Shown here piece by piece: positions 7,867 through 15,663 of a stretch of 64,000 nucleotides of DNA (position 1 is the first letter of the stretch; each line of letters begins with the position of its first letter). Made by a program: the position numbers and the translations under genes. The notes under the pieces are model-generated. The model ran no database searches, was not told the DNA's origin, and worked only from the letters and a program-made list of their open reading frames with translations. Source of the stretch: Algorimicrobium sp002414705 (GTDB lineage: Bacteria; Bacteroidota; Bacteroidia; Flavobacteriales; Flavobacteriaceae); the NCBI GenBank assembly GCA_963972425.1, contig CAXAUF010000003.1:62001-126000 (forward strand). Reading direction: 5' to 3'.

Positions 7867-8019
7867 ATGAGTAATACTTATCGTGAACTCATCAATAAAC
7901 ATACAATTTTTGATCTAGTCATCAAAGTCCAGAATTATTGCGCCTATGAAACCTTAAACAGAAACCTAAACTATAACTCTAAAAAGCGTAACTTCGAATA
8001 CTTAAAATATCATTTATGA
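7867..8019 (+). CDS. Possible small protein, 50 aa, overlapping the DUF1569 gene
   Basis: An ATG at 7867 opens a 50-codon frame (begins MSNTYRELINKHTIFDL) that ends at TGA 8017-8019. The stop overlaps the ATG of the next gene (8016-8018) as ATGA, the usual arrangement for translational coupling. I do not recognise the product; the segment KVQNYCAYE faintly recalls the N-terminal region of Bacteroidota RecX proteins, so it could be a fragment. Base composition is like its surroundings. The alternative is a chance frame in an untranslated leader. Confidence 0.35.
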   Translation: MSNTYRELINKHTIFDLVIKVQNYCAYETLNRNLNYNSKKRNFEYLKYHL

Positions 8020-8480
8020 GCTCAAAAAAACTACATGTATTAATAAATACTTTAGAAAACCATATAGAACATTATGACGTTGGTAATCCAAAAATTTCTG
8101 AAGCAAATATTGGTTGGCACATTGACCATAGTTGTAAAGTTATTAATCAAGTAGTTTTAACCGTTCAATCTTCAAATCCTGTTTTGTATAAAGATAATTT
8201 TAGTTTTACAGGAAAACTACTATTTACATTTGGCTTTTTTCCAAGAGGAAAAGCCAAAGCACCAAAACATGTGTTGCCACAAGAAATTATAACTAAAAAA
8301 GATTTAATGAACCAATTGGAACAATCTAGATTGCTTATTCATACAATTCCAGATTTAAATAAAAATGCGTTTTTTAAGCATCCACTTTTTGGAGATATTA
8401 ATAAGAAACGAATAAACCGTTTTTTGGAATTGCATACCAATCATCATGTGAAGATTATACATGAGATTTTGAAAAAATAA
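8016..8480 (+). CDS. DUF1569 domain-containing protein (DinB-like fold)
   Basis: A 154-residue soluble protein recognised as DUF1569 by its overall pattern, including IGWHIDHSCKVINQV near residue 32 and the C-terminal FLELHTNHHVKIIHEI. The spaced histidines in IGWHIDHS and LHTNHHVKI are consistent with the metal-binding four-helix DinB-like superfamily. No catalytic role is known to me. Its start overlaps the stop of a possible 50-codon ORF. The terminator at 8504-8540 separates it from convergent rpmA. Confidence 0.72.
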   Translation: MSSKKLHVLINTLENHIEHYDVGNPKISEANIGWHIDHSCKVINQVVLTVQSSNPVLYKDNFSFTGKLLFTFGFFPRGKAKAPKHVLPQEIITKKDLMNQLEQSRLLIHTIPDLNKNAFFKHPLFGDINKKRINRFLELHTNHHVKIIHEILKK

Positions 8481-8503
8481 TAAATTAGATACATTTTCAA
8501 TAA

Positions 8504-8540
8504 ACAAAAAACCCTCTCTGTTTCCAGAAAGGGTTTTATA
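8504..8540 (-). terminator. Bidirectional terminator between DUF1569 gene and rpmA
   Basis: AAACCCTCTCTG and CAGAAAGGGTTT form an imperfect stem with T-rich flanks on both sides. It sits between two convergent genes and can serve both, most clearly rpmA on the minus strand. Confidence 0.75.
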
Positions 8541-8560
8541 TATGTTAAAGAAATAGTTTC

Positions 8561-8821
8561 TTAAGCCTCGAAAGGTTCAATAGAAACATAAGATTTGTTA
8601 TCTTTTTTCTTTGTAAACTTTACAAGTCCGTCCACTTTAGCGTGTAACGTGTGGTCTTTTCCACCATACACATTTTCACCTGGGTGATGTGTATTACCTC
8701 TTTGTCTTACGATGATATTTCCAGCAATAGCAGCTTGTCCACCAAAAATCTTAACGCCTAAACGTTTTGATTCTGATTCTCTACCATTCTTCGAACTTCC
8801 GACTCCTTTTTTGTGTGCCAT
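8561..8821 (-). CDS. rpmA: 50S ribosomal protein L27
   Basis: An 86-residue protein beginning MAHKKGVGSSKNGR, the conserved L27 N-terminus that reaches toward the peptidyl transferase centre, then GVKIFGGQ and GNIIVRQRG. There is no Firmicutes-type cleavable N-terminal extension. It follows rplU by 25 bases and shares its promoter. Confidence 0.98.
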   Translation of the reverse strand: MAHKKGVGSSKNGRESESKRLGVKIFGGQAAIAGNIIVRQRGNTHHPGENVYGGKDHTLHAKVDGLVKFTKKKDNKSYVSIEPFEA

Positions 8822-8846
8822 TTTATTTCGATTTTAAGGTTTATAA

Positions 8847-9356
8847 TTAACTTAACGCAGCAATTAATTCAGCTTTCTTCATAGAAGAGTATCCTGAAAT
8901 TTCTTTTGCTTTTGCCATATCTCTTAATTCAGTTACAGTTAAACTGTTTAAATCATGAGGTGCTTCATTTTTAGCTTCAGCCTTTTGAGCTTCTACTTTA
9001 GCTGGAGCAGCTTTCTTTTCAGCCTTAGTAGCTGGTTTTGCTCCTGAAGCTACAATGCTTTCAATAACGATTTCAGTTAAAGATTGTCTGTGTCCGTTTT
9101 TTACACGGTAACCTTTACGTCTTTTCTTTTTGAAAACAATAACTTTATCACCTTTAAGGTGCTTTAAAACTTTTGCTCCTACTTGAGCTCCGTTTATAGC
9201 TGGGGCGCCTACAGTAATTTTGTCACCATCAGCAATTAAAAGAACGTTGTCGAAAGAAACTTCCTGACCTTCTTCTGTTGCTAAACGATTAACAAAAACT
9301 CTTTGGTCTTTTTCAACTTTGAATTGATGCCCTGCTATCTCTACAATTGCGTACAT
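8847..9356 (-). CDS. rplU: 50S ribosomal protein L21 with C-terminal extension
   Basis: Residues 1-103 are a standard L21 (MYAIVEIAGHQFKVEKDQ, then VFKKKRRKGYRVKNGHRQ). It is followed by an Ala/Lys-rich linker (about 108-130) and a helical module at 135-169 with the pattern DLNSLTVTELRDMAKAKEI, resembling a SAP or Rho-N domain. Most L21 proteins are about 103 residues, so at 169 this is a fused form, which I believe is common in Bacteroidota. The extension may bind rRNA or nucleic acid. The gene leads the rplU-rpmA operon. Confidence 0.97.
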   Translation of the reverse strand: MYAIVEIAGHQFKVEKDQRVFVNRLATEEGQEVSFDNVLLIADGDKITVGAPAINGAQVGAKVLKHLKGDKVIVFKKKRRKGYRVKNGHRQSLTEIVIESIVASGAKPATKAEKKAAPAKVEAQKAEAKNEAPHDLNSLTVTELRDMAKAKEISGYSSMKKAELIAALS

Positions 9357-9416
9357 AGCGTAAACGTTTTTATTAAATTAGTTTATTAAATAAGCTCACC
9401 CTACGATAAGCGGATG

Positions 9417-9446
9417 CAAATATACTGCTAAATAATTAAACTACAA
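9417..9446 (-). promoter_or_regulatory. Consensus Bacteroidota promoter for rplU-rpmA
   Basis: On the minus strand TTG (complement of 9444-9446) is followed after exactly 19 bases by TATATTTG (complement of 9417-9424), a full match to the sigma-ABfr consensus TTG-N19-TAnnTTTG. The expected leader before the L21 start at 9356 is about 55 nt. Confidence 0.85.
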
Positions 9447-9460
9447 ACGTTTTGCGAAAA

Positions 9461-9904
9461 TTAAGAAATATTCCAACTTTTCTTATAATACTGCATAACC
9501 GTAAAAGCTGAAATAACGGTTGTTGCCATACCCATAATTCCAACTACAAAAGTTAAAACACCAACACTCACAGGAGATCCAACATTAACAACACTTAAAA
9601 CTTGTGCTAAAAATTCAGTATTAATTTCTGTTATATACAGTAAAAAGAAAATGGTAAAAACAACCGTTGCAATACCACCTGTAATTAATCCTGCTATAAA
9701 ACCGCTTGAGTAGCTGAAATTCTCACCTTGCTCTAACTTGTAATAACGTATGGTTTCAAAAATCCCAAAAGCTGTAATAAATGCGTTTACAAAACTAAAA
9801 GCCGGGTTTGTATGCTTATCAAACATGGCGAGTATTAAAAAATATGCAATTAGAACAGCACTTGTAATAAGACCAAACCGAATAGGAAGAATAATATTTT
9901 TCAT
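9461..9904 (-). CDS. DUF4199 family membrane protein
   Basis: A 147-residue protein with four hydrophobic segments (about residues 7-27, 35-52, 65-92 and 105-135), a short YKLEQGENFSYSSGF stretch between the second and third, and a charged C-terminus. This is the layout of the Bacteroidota DUF4199 family of inner-membrane proteins. The function is unknown. It stands alone between the rplU promoter and the divergent M16 peptidase genes. Confidence 0.78.
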   Translation of the reverse strand: MKNIILPIRFGLITSAVLIAYFLILAMFDKHTNPAFSFVNAFITAFGIFETIRYYKLEQGENFSYSSGFIAGLITGGIATVVFTIFFLLYITEINTEFLAQVLSVVNVGSPVSVGVLTFVVGIMGMATTVISAFTVMQYYKKSWNIS

Positions 9905-10082
9905 AAGTCAATAATTTTTTGGTTTTCTTAAATTTCGTAAAAATTTATGTCAAATAATAATTTGTTTATGTTTTTTTGGCATTCATGAGAAAAGCGATAA
10001 GTATTTCTTATTTTTGAAAAATCGTAACATTTTGAACACGTAACAGACATATTAGTTGTCATTTAACAAAAAACAAAAACAG

Positions 10083-11405
10083 ATGAAAAAAGGATTATTA
10101 ACTTTTTCTGCATGTTTACTAGCGGTAATTACTAGTGTTGCACAAGAAGTGAAATTTGAAGAATTTGATTTAGATAATGGTTTACACGTTATTCTTCATC
10201 AGGACAATACAGCTCCAGTAGTATCTACATCGGTGATGTATGATGTAGGTGGTAAAGATGGTGACCGGAGCCGTACAGGTTTTGCTCACTTTTTTGAACA
10301 CCTATTATTTGAAGGAACCGAAAACATTGGCCGTGGTGAATTTATGAAAATCATTCCAGCAAATGGCGGAACTTTTAATGCCAACACATCCCAAGACAGA
10401 ACGTATTATTTTGAAGTATTCCCTTCAAATAAAATGGAATTAGCATTCTGGTTAGAATCTGAACGCATGTTACATCCTGTTATTGACCAAGTTGGAGTGG
10501 ATACTCAAAACGAAGTAGTAAAAGAAGAAAAACGCCAGAGTTTTGATAACAGACCTTATGGACAATTACTAAACACAATTGGTGAAAATTTATTTTCTGT
10601 TCATCCATACAAAGGCTCAAATATTGGAGAGATGGCGCATTTAGATGCTGCAACTTTAGAAGAGTTTATGGCATTTTTTAAAACTTATTATGTTCCTAAC
10701 AACGCTGTTTTAGTTGTTGCTGGAGATATTGACCTTGCAAAAACAAAAGGATTAGTGAAAGATTATTTTGGAGCCGTTAAAAGAGGTCCAGAAGTTGAAC
10801 GTAATTTCCCCGTTGAAGAATCTATTACAGAAACAATTAAAGCAACTACTTACGATAAGAACATTCAAACACCTGCTATTATTGCCGCATACAGAACACC
10901 AGGTATGGCAACTAGAGATGCACGTGTGTTGGATATGATTTCAACATACTTGAGTGGTGGAAAAAGTTCCGTACTCTATAAAAAATTAGTGGACGACCAA
11001 AAACAAGCATTGACTGTACAAGCTGTAAACATTCCACAAGTTGACTATAACATCTTTGCCTTATTCGCTTTACCTTTAGGCGACCAAGTTACTATTCAAA
11101 CATTATTATCTGAAATGGATGAGGAAATTGTAAAAATGCAAAATGAATTAATTTCAGAGCGCGATTATCAAAAACTTCAAAATCAATTTGAAAATCAGTT
11201 TGTAAACGCAAACTCAAGCATTTCTGGAATTGCTGAATCTTTAGCTTCCTACTATCTATTATATGGTGATGTAAACCTTATTAATAATGAAATAGACATT
11301 TACCGTTCTATTACAAAAGAAGACATACAAAACGTAGCTAAAAAGTACTTAAACGCTAACCAACGTGTAGAAATTGAATATTTACCTAAAAAAGACGATC
11401 AATAA
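10083..11405 (+). CDS. M16 family zinc metallopeptidase, catalytic subunit
   Basis: A 440-residue exported protein starting at the ATG at 10083, which gives a normal signal peptide (MKKGLLTFSACLLAVITSVAQ). The inverted zinc motif HFFEH is at residues 69-73 and the distal Glu is in NEVVKEEKRQ (about 143-151), as in pitrilysin and mitochondrial processing peptidases. The C-terminal half carries the non-catalytic M16 repeat. Only 1 base separates its stop from the next gene, which encodes an M16 protein without the zinc motif, so the two probably form a heterodimeric periplasmic peptidase. Confidence 0.94.
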   Translation: MKKGLLTFSACLLAVITSVAQEVKFEEFDLDNGLHVILHQDNTAPVVSTSVMYDVGGKDGDRSRTGFAHFFEHLLFEGTENIGRGEFMKIIPANGGTFNANTSQDRTYYFEVFPSNKMELAFWLESERMLHPVIDQVGVDTQNEVVKEEKRQSFDNRPYGQLLNTIGENLFSVHPYKGSNIGEMAHLDAATLEEFMAFFKTYYVPNNAVLVVAGDIDLAKTKGLVKDYFGAVKRGPEVERNFPVEESITETIKATTYDKNIQTPAIIAAYRTPGMATRDARVLDMISTYLSGGKSSVLYKKLVDDQKQALTVQAVNIPQVDYNIFALFALPLGDQVTIQTLLSEMDEEIVKMQNELISERDYQKLQNQFENQFVNANSSISGIAESLASYYLLYGDVNLINNEIDIYRSITKEDIQNVAKKYLNANQRVEIEYLPKKDDQ

Positions 11406-11406
11406 G

Positions 11407-13470
11407 ATGAATATATATAACGTAAAAACAAAATTATCTGCTTTTGTAGTCCTGTTTTTTATTGCTATTAGCGTTTCAGCTCAAATAGACCGATCTAAAC
11501 AACCAAAAGCTGGACCAGCACCAAAAATCACTTTGGAAGAACCTGGCGAATTCGAATTAAAAAACGGCTTAAAAGTTTTAGTTGTTGAAAATCATAAATT
11601 ACCACGTGTTTCCTATTCATTACGAATAGATAACAGCCCTATTTTTGAAGGCGATATTGCTGGAGTAACTAGTGTTTTAGGTTCTATGCTAGGAAATGGA
11701 ACAACGTCTATCCCTAAAGATGCCTTTAATGAAGAAATCGATTTTTTAGGTGCAAGCCTTAATTTAGGTTTTGGCAACGGCTATGCAAGTTCATTAACTA
11801 AATATTCTGAACGTATTTTAGAATTAATGGCAGATGCTGTTATTAATCCATTATTAACAGAAGAAGAATTTGAAGCTGAAAAGACCAAACTTATTGAAGG
11901 TTTAAAAAACAGCGACAAAAACCCAGATGCTATTGCTGGCCGTGTTGGAAGCGCTTTATCTTACGGAAAAAACCATCCTTATGGTGAGTTTACAACGGAA
12001 GAAACTATCAAAAACATAACGTTTGATAACATCAAAGCCTATTACCAACAATACATGAATCCTACTAATGCGTATTTAGTAGTTATTGGTGATGTTGACT
12101 TTAGAACAGTTGAAAAGCAAGTCAAAAAATACTTTAAGAATTGGGAAACTGGTGCAAGTGTATCAACTACAATCCCAAAATTAGCTGAAAGCTTACCAGT
12201 ACCTCAAATTAACTTTATTGATGTTCCTGGTGCTACACAATCTAATATTTCTGTAACCAACAACGTATCATTAAAAATGAACGATCCAGATTATTTTTCT
12301 GCCATTATTGCCGATGAAATTCTTGGTGGAGGTGGTGAAGGGTATTTATTTTTAAACCTTCGTGAAAAACATGGTTACACCTATGGTGCTTATTCAAGTC
12401 TTGGAGCCAATCGTTATGGAATGTCTCGCTTTAGCACAACCGCTAAAGTCAGAAACATGGTAACTGATAGTGCAGTGGTTGAAACATTGAAAGAAATTAA
12501 GCGTATTAACAACGAACCTGTAGATGCTGAAGTTTTACGTAATGTAAAAGCAAAATACACAGGTAACTTTGTAATGGCTTTAGAGCGTCCGCAAACCATT
12601 GCTAATTATGCTTTAAATATTAAATTGAATAATTTACCAAAGGATTTTTACGCAACATATCTTCAAAAAATAAACGATGTCACCATAGAAGACGTTCAAG
12701 CAGCTGCAAAAAAATACATGCGCCCAGAAAATGCACGTGTTATAGTAGTTGGAAACGGAAGTGAAGTTCTTGAAAATCTTGAAAAAGTTGGCTTACCAAT
12801 TCGTTATTATGACAAATATGCTGACTTAACTGACAAGCCAGAATACGAAATTGAAATGCCTGCGGATATGGATGCCAATAAAGTGCTTAACGCCTATATT
12901 AATGCCATTGGAGGGAAAACTACTTTAGACAAAGTAAATTCAGTTTACATTACTGCTGAAGCGGAATTACAACCAGGTGTGGTTATTAATTTAGAAATGA
13001 AGAAAACCATAAAAAACCAATCTTTACAACAAATTAGCGTTATGGGTCAAACTCAAAAGCAAGTTTTAGATGGTAGCGCTGGTTACTCTATGGCTCAAGG
13101 TCAACGTAAAGATATGACAGATGATGAAGTTAAAGATGCACAAATAGAATCGTCTCCTTTTCCTGAAGTAAACTATTTAAATGGTGGTGTTACTTTAGAA
13201 AAAATTGAAAAGGTAGATGGAGTAAACGCTTACAAAATTAAAGTTGACGAAAAGACTTCAGTTTACTACAGTGTTGAAACTGGCCTAAAAATTAAAGAAG
13301 TAGAGGCTTCAGAAATGGGGCAGTCAGCTACTTTTTATGGCGAATATAAAGCTGTTTCTGGAATTCAGTTTCCTTTTAAAATTTCGCAATCAATGGGTCC
13401 AAGAACAATTGACTTTATTGTAAAAGAAGTTAAAGTAAACGAAGGTGTTACTGATGCTGATTTTGAATAA
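11407..13470 (+). CDS. M16 family protein, non-catalytic subunit with C-terminal extra domain
   Basis: A 687-residue exported protein from the ATG at 11407 (signal peptide ending SVSAQ). Residues 45-470 are two M16 modules, but where HxxEH should be it reads GVTSVLGSML (86-95), so zinc ligands are absent. The later LREKHGYTYGAYSS-type segment is kept, as in the substrate-binding subunits of M16 pairs. Residues about 480-687 add a further domain (LNAYINAIGGKTTLDKVNSV onward) resembling the beta-rich LolA/LolB-like domains of Bacteroidota outer-membrane proteins. It is the partner of the preceding catalytic subunit. Confidence 0.93.
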   Translation: MNIYNVKTKLSAFVVLFFIAISVSAQIDRSKQPKAGPAPKITLEEPGEFELKNGLKVLVVENHKLPRVSYSLRIDNSPIFEGDIAGVTSVLGSMLGNGTTSIPKDAFNEEIDFLGASLNLGFGNGYASSLTKYSERILELMADAVINPLLTEEEFEAEKTKLIEGLKNSDKNPDAIAGRVGSALSYGKNHPYGEFTTEETIKNITFDNIKAYYQQYMNPTNAYLVVIGDVDFRTVEKQVKKYFKNWETGASVSTTIPKLAESLPVPQINFIDVPGATQSNISVTNNVSLKMNDPDYFSAIIADEILGGGGEGYLFLNLREKHGYTYGAYSSLGANRYGMSRFSTTAKVRNMVTDSAVVETLKEIKRINNEPVDAEVLRNVKAKYTGNFVMALERPQTIANYALNIKLNNLPKDFYATYLQKINDVTIEDVQAAAKKYMRPENARVIVVGNGSEVLENLEKVGLPIRYYDKYADLTDKPEYEIEMPADMDANKVLNAYINAIGGKTTLDKVNSVYITAEAELQPGVVINLEMKKTIKNQSLQQISVMGQTQKQVLDGSAGYSMAQGQRKDMTDDEVKDAQIESSPFPEVNYLNGGVTLEKIEKVDGVNAYKIKVDEKTSVYYSVETGLKIKEVEASEMGQSATFYGEYKAVSGIQFPFKISQSMGPRTIDFIVKEVKVNEGVTDADFE

Positions 13471-13496
13471 TTAGAAATCGATAATTCATATTTAAA

Positions 13497-13527
13497 AGCC
13501 TGAAGGAAACTTCGGGTTTTTATTTTT
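13497..13527 (+). terminator. Terminator after the M16 pair
   Basis: The stem CCTGAAG / CTTCGGG with a GAAA loop is followed by a T-rich run; it lies between convergent genes and overlaps the 3' end of the EamA gene. Confidence 0.75.
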
Positions 13528-14398
13528 TCCGCTTATGCGATAAATACACACCAACTAAAATAATAAGCGATCCTAATCCTTGCCACATACTAAAACCCTC
13601 ACCATCTAAAACACCCCAAATCAGTGCTATAATTGGCATTAAATACGTAACCGAAGATGCAAAAACAGGTGTAGATATTTGTACCAATTTATTAAATAAC
13701 ACTTTTGCTAAAGCGGTTCCAAAAAATGACAAAAAAACAACATATAACAATGACATTTTCAGGTTTGGATTGGATAGTGTTTCTTCAGTAAAAAAATCAG
13801 TAAAAAACAATATTACCAAAGCTGGAATAGTAATAACTGCGTAATTACCAGCAGCAATTGCTAATGGTTTTACATCTTGTAAATACCGCTTTATAATATT
13901 CACATTAGCAGCATACATTATGGTAGAAACAATAACAAAACCAGCATATAAATAGTTTTGTTCCGGATTTAACTCAGCTCCTTTTAAAATAAGAATTGCT
14001 GTACCAATGAAACCAATAATTACACCTAACACTTGACGTTTAGTTGATGCTATTTGAAATACAGCAAATCCTAGTAAGATAGTATTTAATGGCACTAATG
14101 AATTTAAAATAGATGCAACAGCACTATCAATTTCTGTTTCAGCGATAGCAAATAAGAATGCTGGGAAGAAAGAACCTAAAAATCCAGAAAGCCCAATCCA
14201 TTTCCATTGCTGCTTACTAATAGTTTTAAGTGAATAAAAACCAGCAGCAAGTAAGAAAATTCCTGTTATTATAGTTCGGAGAGCACCCAATTGATAAGGT
14301 GACAGACCCAAAAGTGATTTTTTTATTAAAATAAATGAGGTGCCCCAAATCACGGAAAGCACCACTAAATATAACCACTTACTATTAATTTGTTTCAT
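13520..14398 (-). CDS. EamA/DMT family transporter
   Basis: A 292-residue membrane protein from the ATG at 14398 (MKQINSKWLYLVVLSVIWGTSFILIKKSL). It has ten hydrophobic segments in two EamA repeats; the first repeat begins with the typical VIWGTSFILIKK and the second is about residues 148-285, with the end SLIILVGVYLSHKRKK. Members export amino acids, metabolites or drugs by exchange with protons; no substrate can be predicted. It is monocistronic and divergent from the HMA lipoprotein gene. Confidence 0.9.
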   Translation of the reverse strand: MKQINSKWLYLVVLSVIWGTSFILIKKSLLGLSPYQLGALRTIITGIFLLAAGFYSLKTISKQQWKWIGLSGFLGSFFPAFLFAIAETEIDSAVASILNSLVPLNTILLGFAVFQIASTKRQVLGVIIGFIGTAILILKGAELNPEQNYLYAGFVIVSTIMYAANVNIIKRYLQDVKPLAIAAGNYAVITIPALVILFFTDFFTEETLSNPNLKMSLLYVVFLSFFGTALAKVLFNKLVQISTPVFASSVTYLMPIIALIWGVLDGEGFSMWQGLGSLIILVGVYLSHKRKK

Positions 14399-14490
14399 AT
14401 CAAAACGTTTCTTGCTACAAAACTCCAATTTTAAATGCAATAAATAAAAATATTTATTAATTTTGTATTGAACTTAATTAGATTTTCAAA

Positions 14491-15009
14491 ATGAAGACAT
14501 TAAAAAAAATTATGACACTTGTAATACTAACTTTAGTATTCGCGAGTTGTAAAAATGAAACAACTCCAGAAGTTGTAACTGTTGAAACTACTGAAACAGC
14601 ATCAACTGAAGTTGCAGTTGCAGAACTAGATCCAAATGCAAAATATGCTAAAGCAGAATTTACTATTGAAGGTATGACGTGTGCTATGGGTTGTGCAAAA
14701 ACAATTGAAAAGAAAATGGCTAAAATGGATGGTGTAAAATCGGCTAAAGTTGATTTTGACACGCGTATTGCTATGGTAGAATATGATGAAGCTAAAGTAA
14801 ATGCAACTTCTTTAGAAGACGTGGTAAAAAAAGCTGGCGATGTATATTCTGTAAAAGACATGAAAACGGTTGAAAGCTTTGATGCTGATAAAAAGCCTTG
14901 CGACAAAGATTGCAAAAAAGCGTGTTGTGCAGAGAAAACAGAAGCTGAAAAAACAGCTTGTGCTAAAGACTGTAAAATGGCTTGTTGCGCAGACAAAGCA
15001 AAAGCATAA
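14491..15009 (+). CDS. HMA-domain lipoprotein with Cys-rich tail
   Basis: A 172-residue lipoprotein: lipobox FASC with Cys20, a Thr/Glu-rich linker (21-50) and a heavy-metal-associated domain at about 54-128. The metal loop is GMTCAMGC (C64, C68), a CxxxC spacing rather than the usual CxxC. The tail carries two copies of the pattern C-x3-C-x3-CC: C137, C141, C145-146 and C157, C161, C165-166, separated by AEKTEAEKTA. It probably binds copper or a similar soft metal in the envelope. A long antisense ORF over it is only a shadow. The promoter may use TAATTTTG at 14458-14465. Confidence 0.88.
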   Translation: MKTLKKIMTLVILTLVFASCKNETTPEVVTVETTETASTEVAVAELDPNAKYAKAEFTIEGMTCAMGCAKTIEKKMAKMDGVKSAKVDFDTRIAMVEYDEAKVNATSLEDVVKKAGDVYSVKDMKTVESFDADKKPCDKDCKKACCAEKTEAEKTACAKDCKMACCADKAKA

Positions 15010-15029
15010 TCAAAAAAAAATATTATACT

Positions 15030-15058
15030 AAAAAGCCACTCAAATGAGTGGCTTTTTT
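15030..15058 (+). terminator. Bidirectional terminator between HMA lipoprotein gene and gldD
   Basis: AAAAGCCACTCA and TGAGTGGCTTTT form a perfect 12-base stem with T runs on both strands. It serves both convergent genes; the gldD stop codon lies in its edge. Confidence 0.9.
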
Positions 15059-15641
15059 ATTTCCAGTTAATGGTTTCCATGATGTGCTGAATATCCTTTT
15101 GCAGATATTTGGCGGCAGGCAAAATAGAATCAAAATTAGGTTTAGCATAAAAATACAACGAACCTGTTACAAAGTGATTAAGACTATCCGTTACATAAAA
15201 TTGGGATTGTGATGCTGCATTACCACCAACCTCATAAAACATGCCGTAAACCTTACGTTCTTTATTAGCATAAAGCTGTTCGGCAATTTCATCTGCTTTT
15301 ACCGTATGTTCTTGGGTGAAACCTTGCGCATCTTTAAGGAGTCTATCTAGGCGTTCTTTATTACTGGTAATTGGTTTATAGGTTATATAAATGGTGCCTT
15401 TTAAAGCAGGATACATTAAATCAATTCCATAACTACCAGAATCATTCCCAATGGTTCGTGCTTTAATTTGCGTTGCCAATTCGTTTTTTTCAAAAGTAAA
15501 CGGAAAACCAGCTTCTAGCTTTTTATAATTGGCTTTTGGATACTCCAGACGTAAATGTGCAGCAGGCTTTGGTAAGGCATCATTACCGCAAGCCGTTAGG
15601 ATTATTGCTAGAATTATAATTAATATATTTTTAAATTTCAT
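15057..15641 (-). CDS. gldD: Gliding motility lipoprotein GldD
   Basis: A 194-residue lipoprotein with lipobox LTAC (Cys18) and the GldD pattern AAHLRLEYPKANYKKLE just after the signal, then the conserved IGNDSGSYGIDLMYPALKGTIYITY. GldD is required for gliding in Flavobacterium johnsoniae, but its biochemical role is unknown. It follows gldE by 22 bases in the order mutY-ssb-gldE-gldD. Its presence does not prove that this strain glides, because many non-gliding relatives keep the gene. Confidence 0.95.
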   Translation of the reverse strand: MKFKNILIIILAIILTACGNDALPKPAAHLRLEYPKANYKKLEAGFPFTFEKNELATQIKARTIGNDSGSYGIDLMYPALKGTIYITYKPITSNKERLDRLLKDAQGFTQEHTVKADEIAEQLYANKERKVYGMFYEVGGNAASQSQFYVTDSLNHFVTGSLYFYAKPNFDSILPAAKYLQKDIQHIMETINWK

Positions 15642-15663
15642 TTTTTTTATTTTAATGAATAAA

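Noticed and set aside
14478..14996. 172-codon minus-strand frame opposite the HMA lipoprotein gene
   Set aside because: The product is Ala/Ser/Thr-rich as expected from reading a Lys/Glu/Ala-rich gene backwards; the plus-strand protein has a lipobox, HMA domain and terminator.
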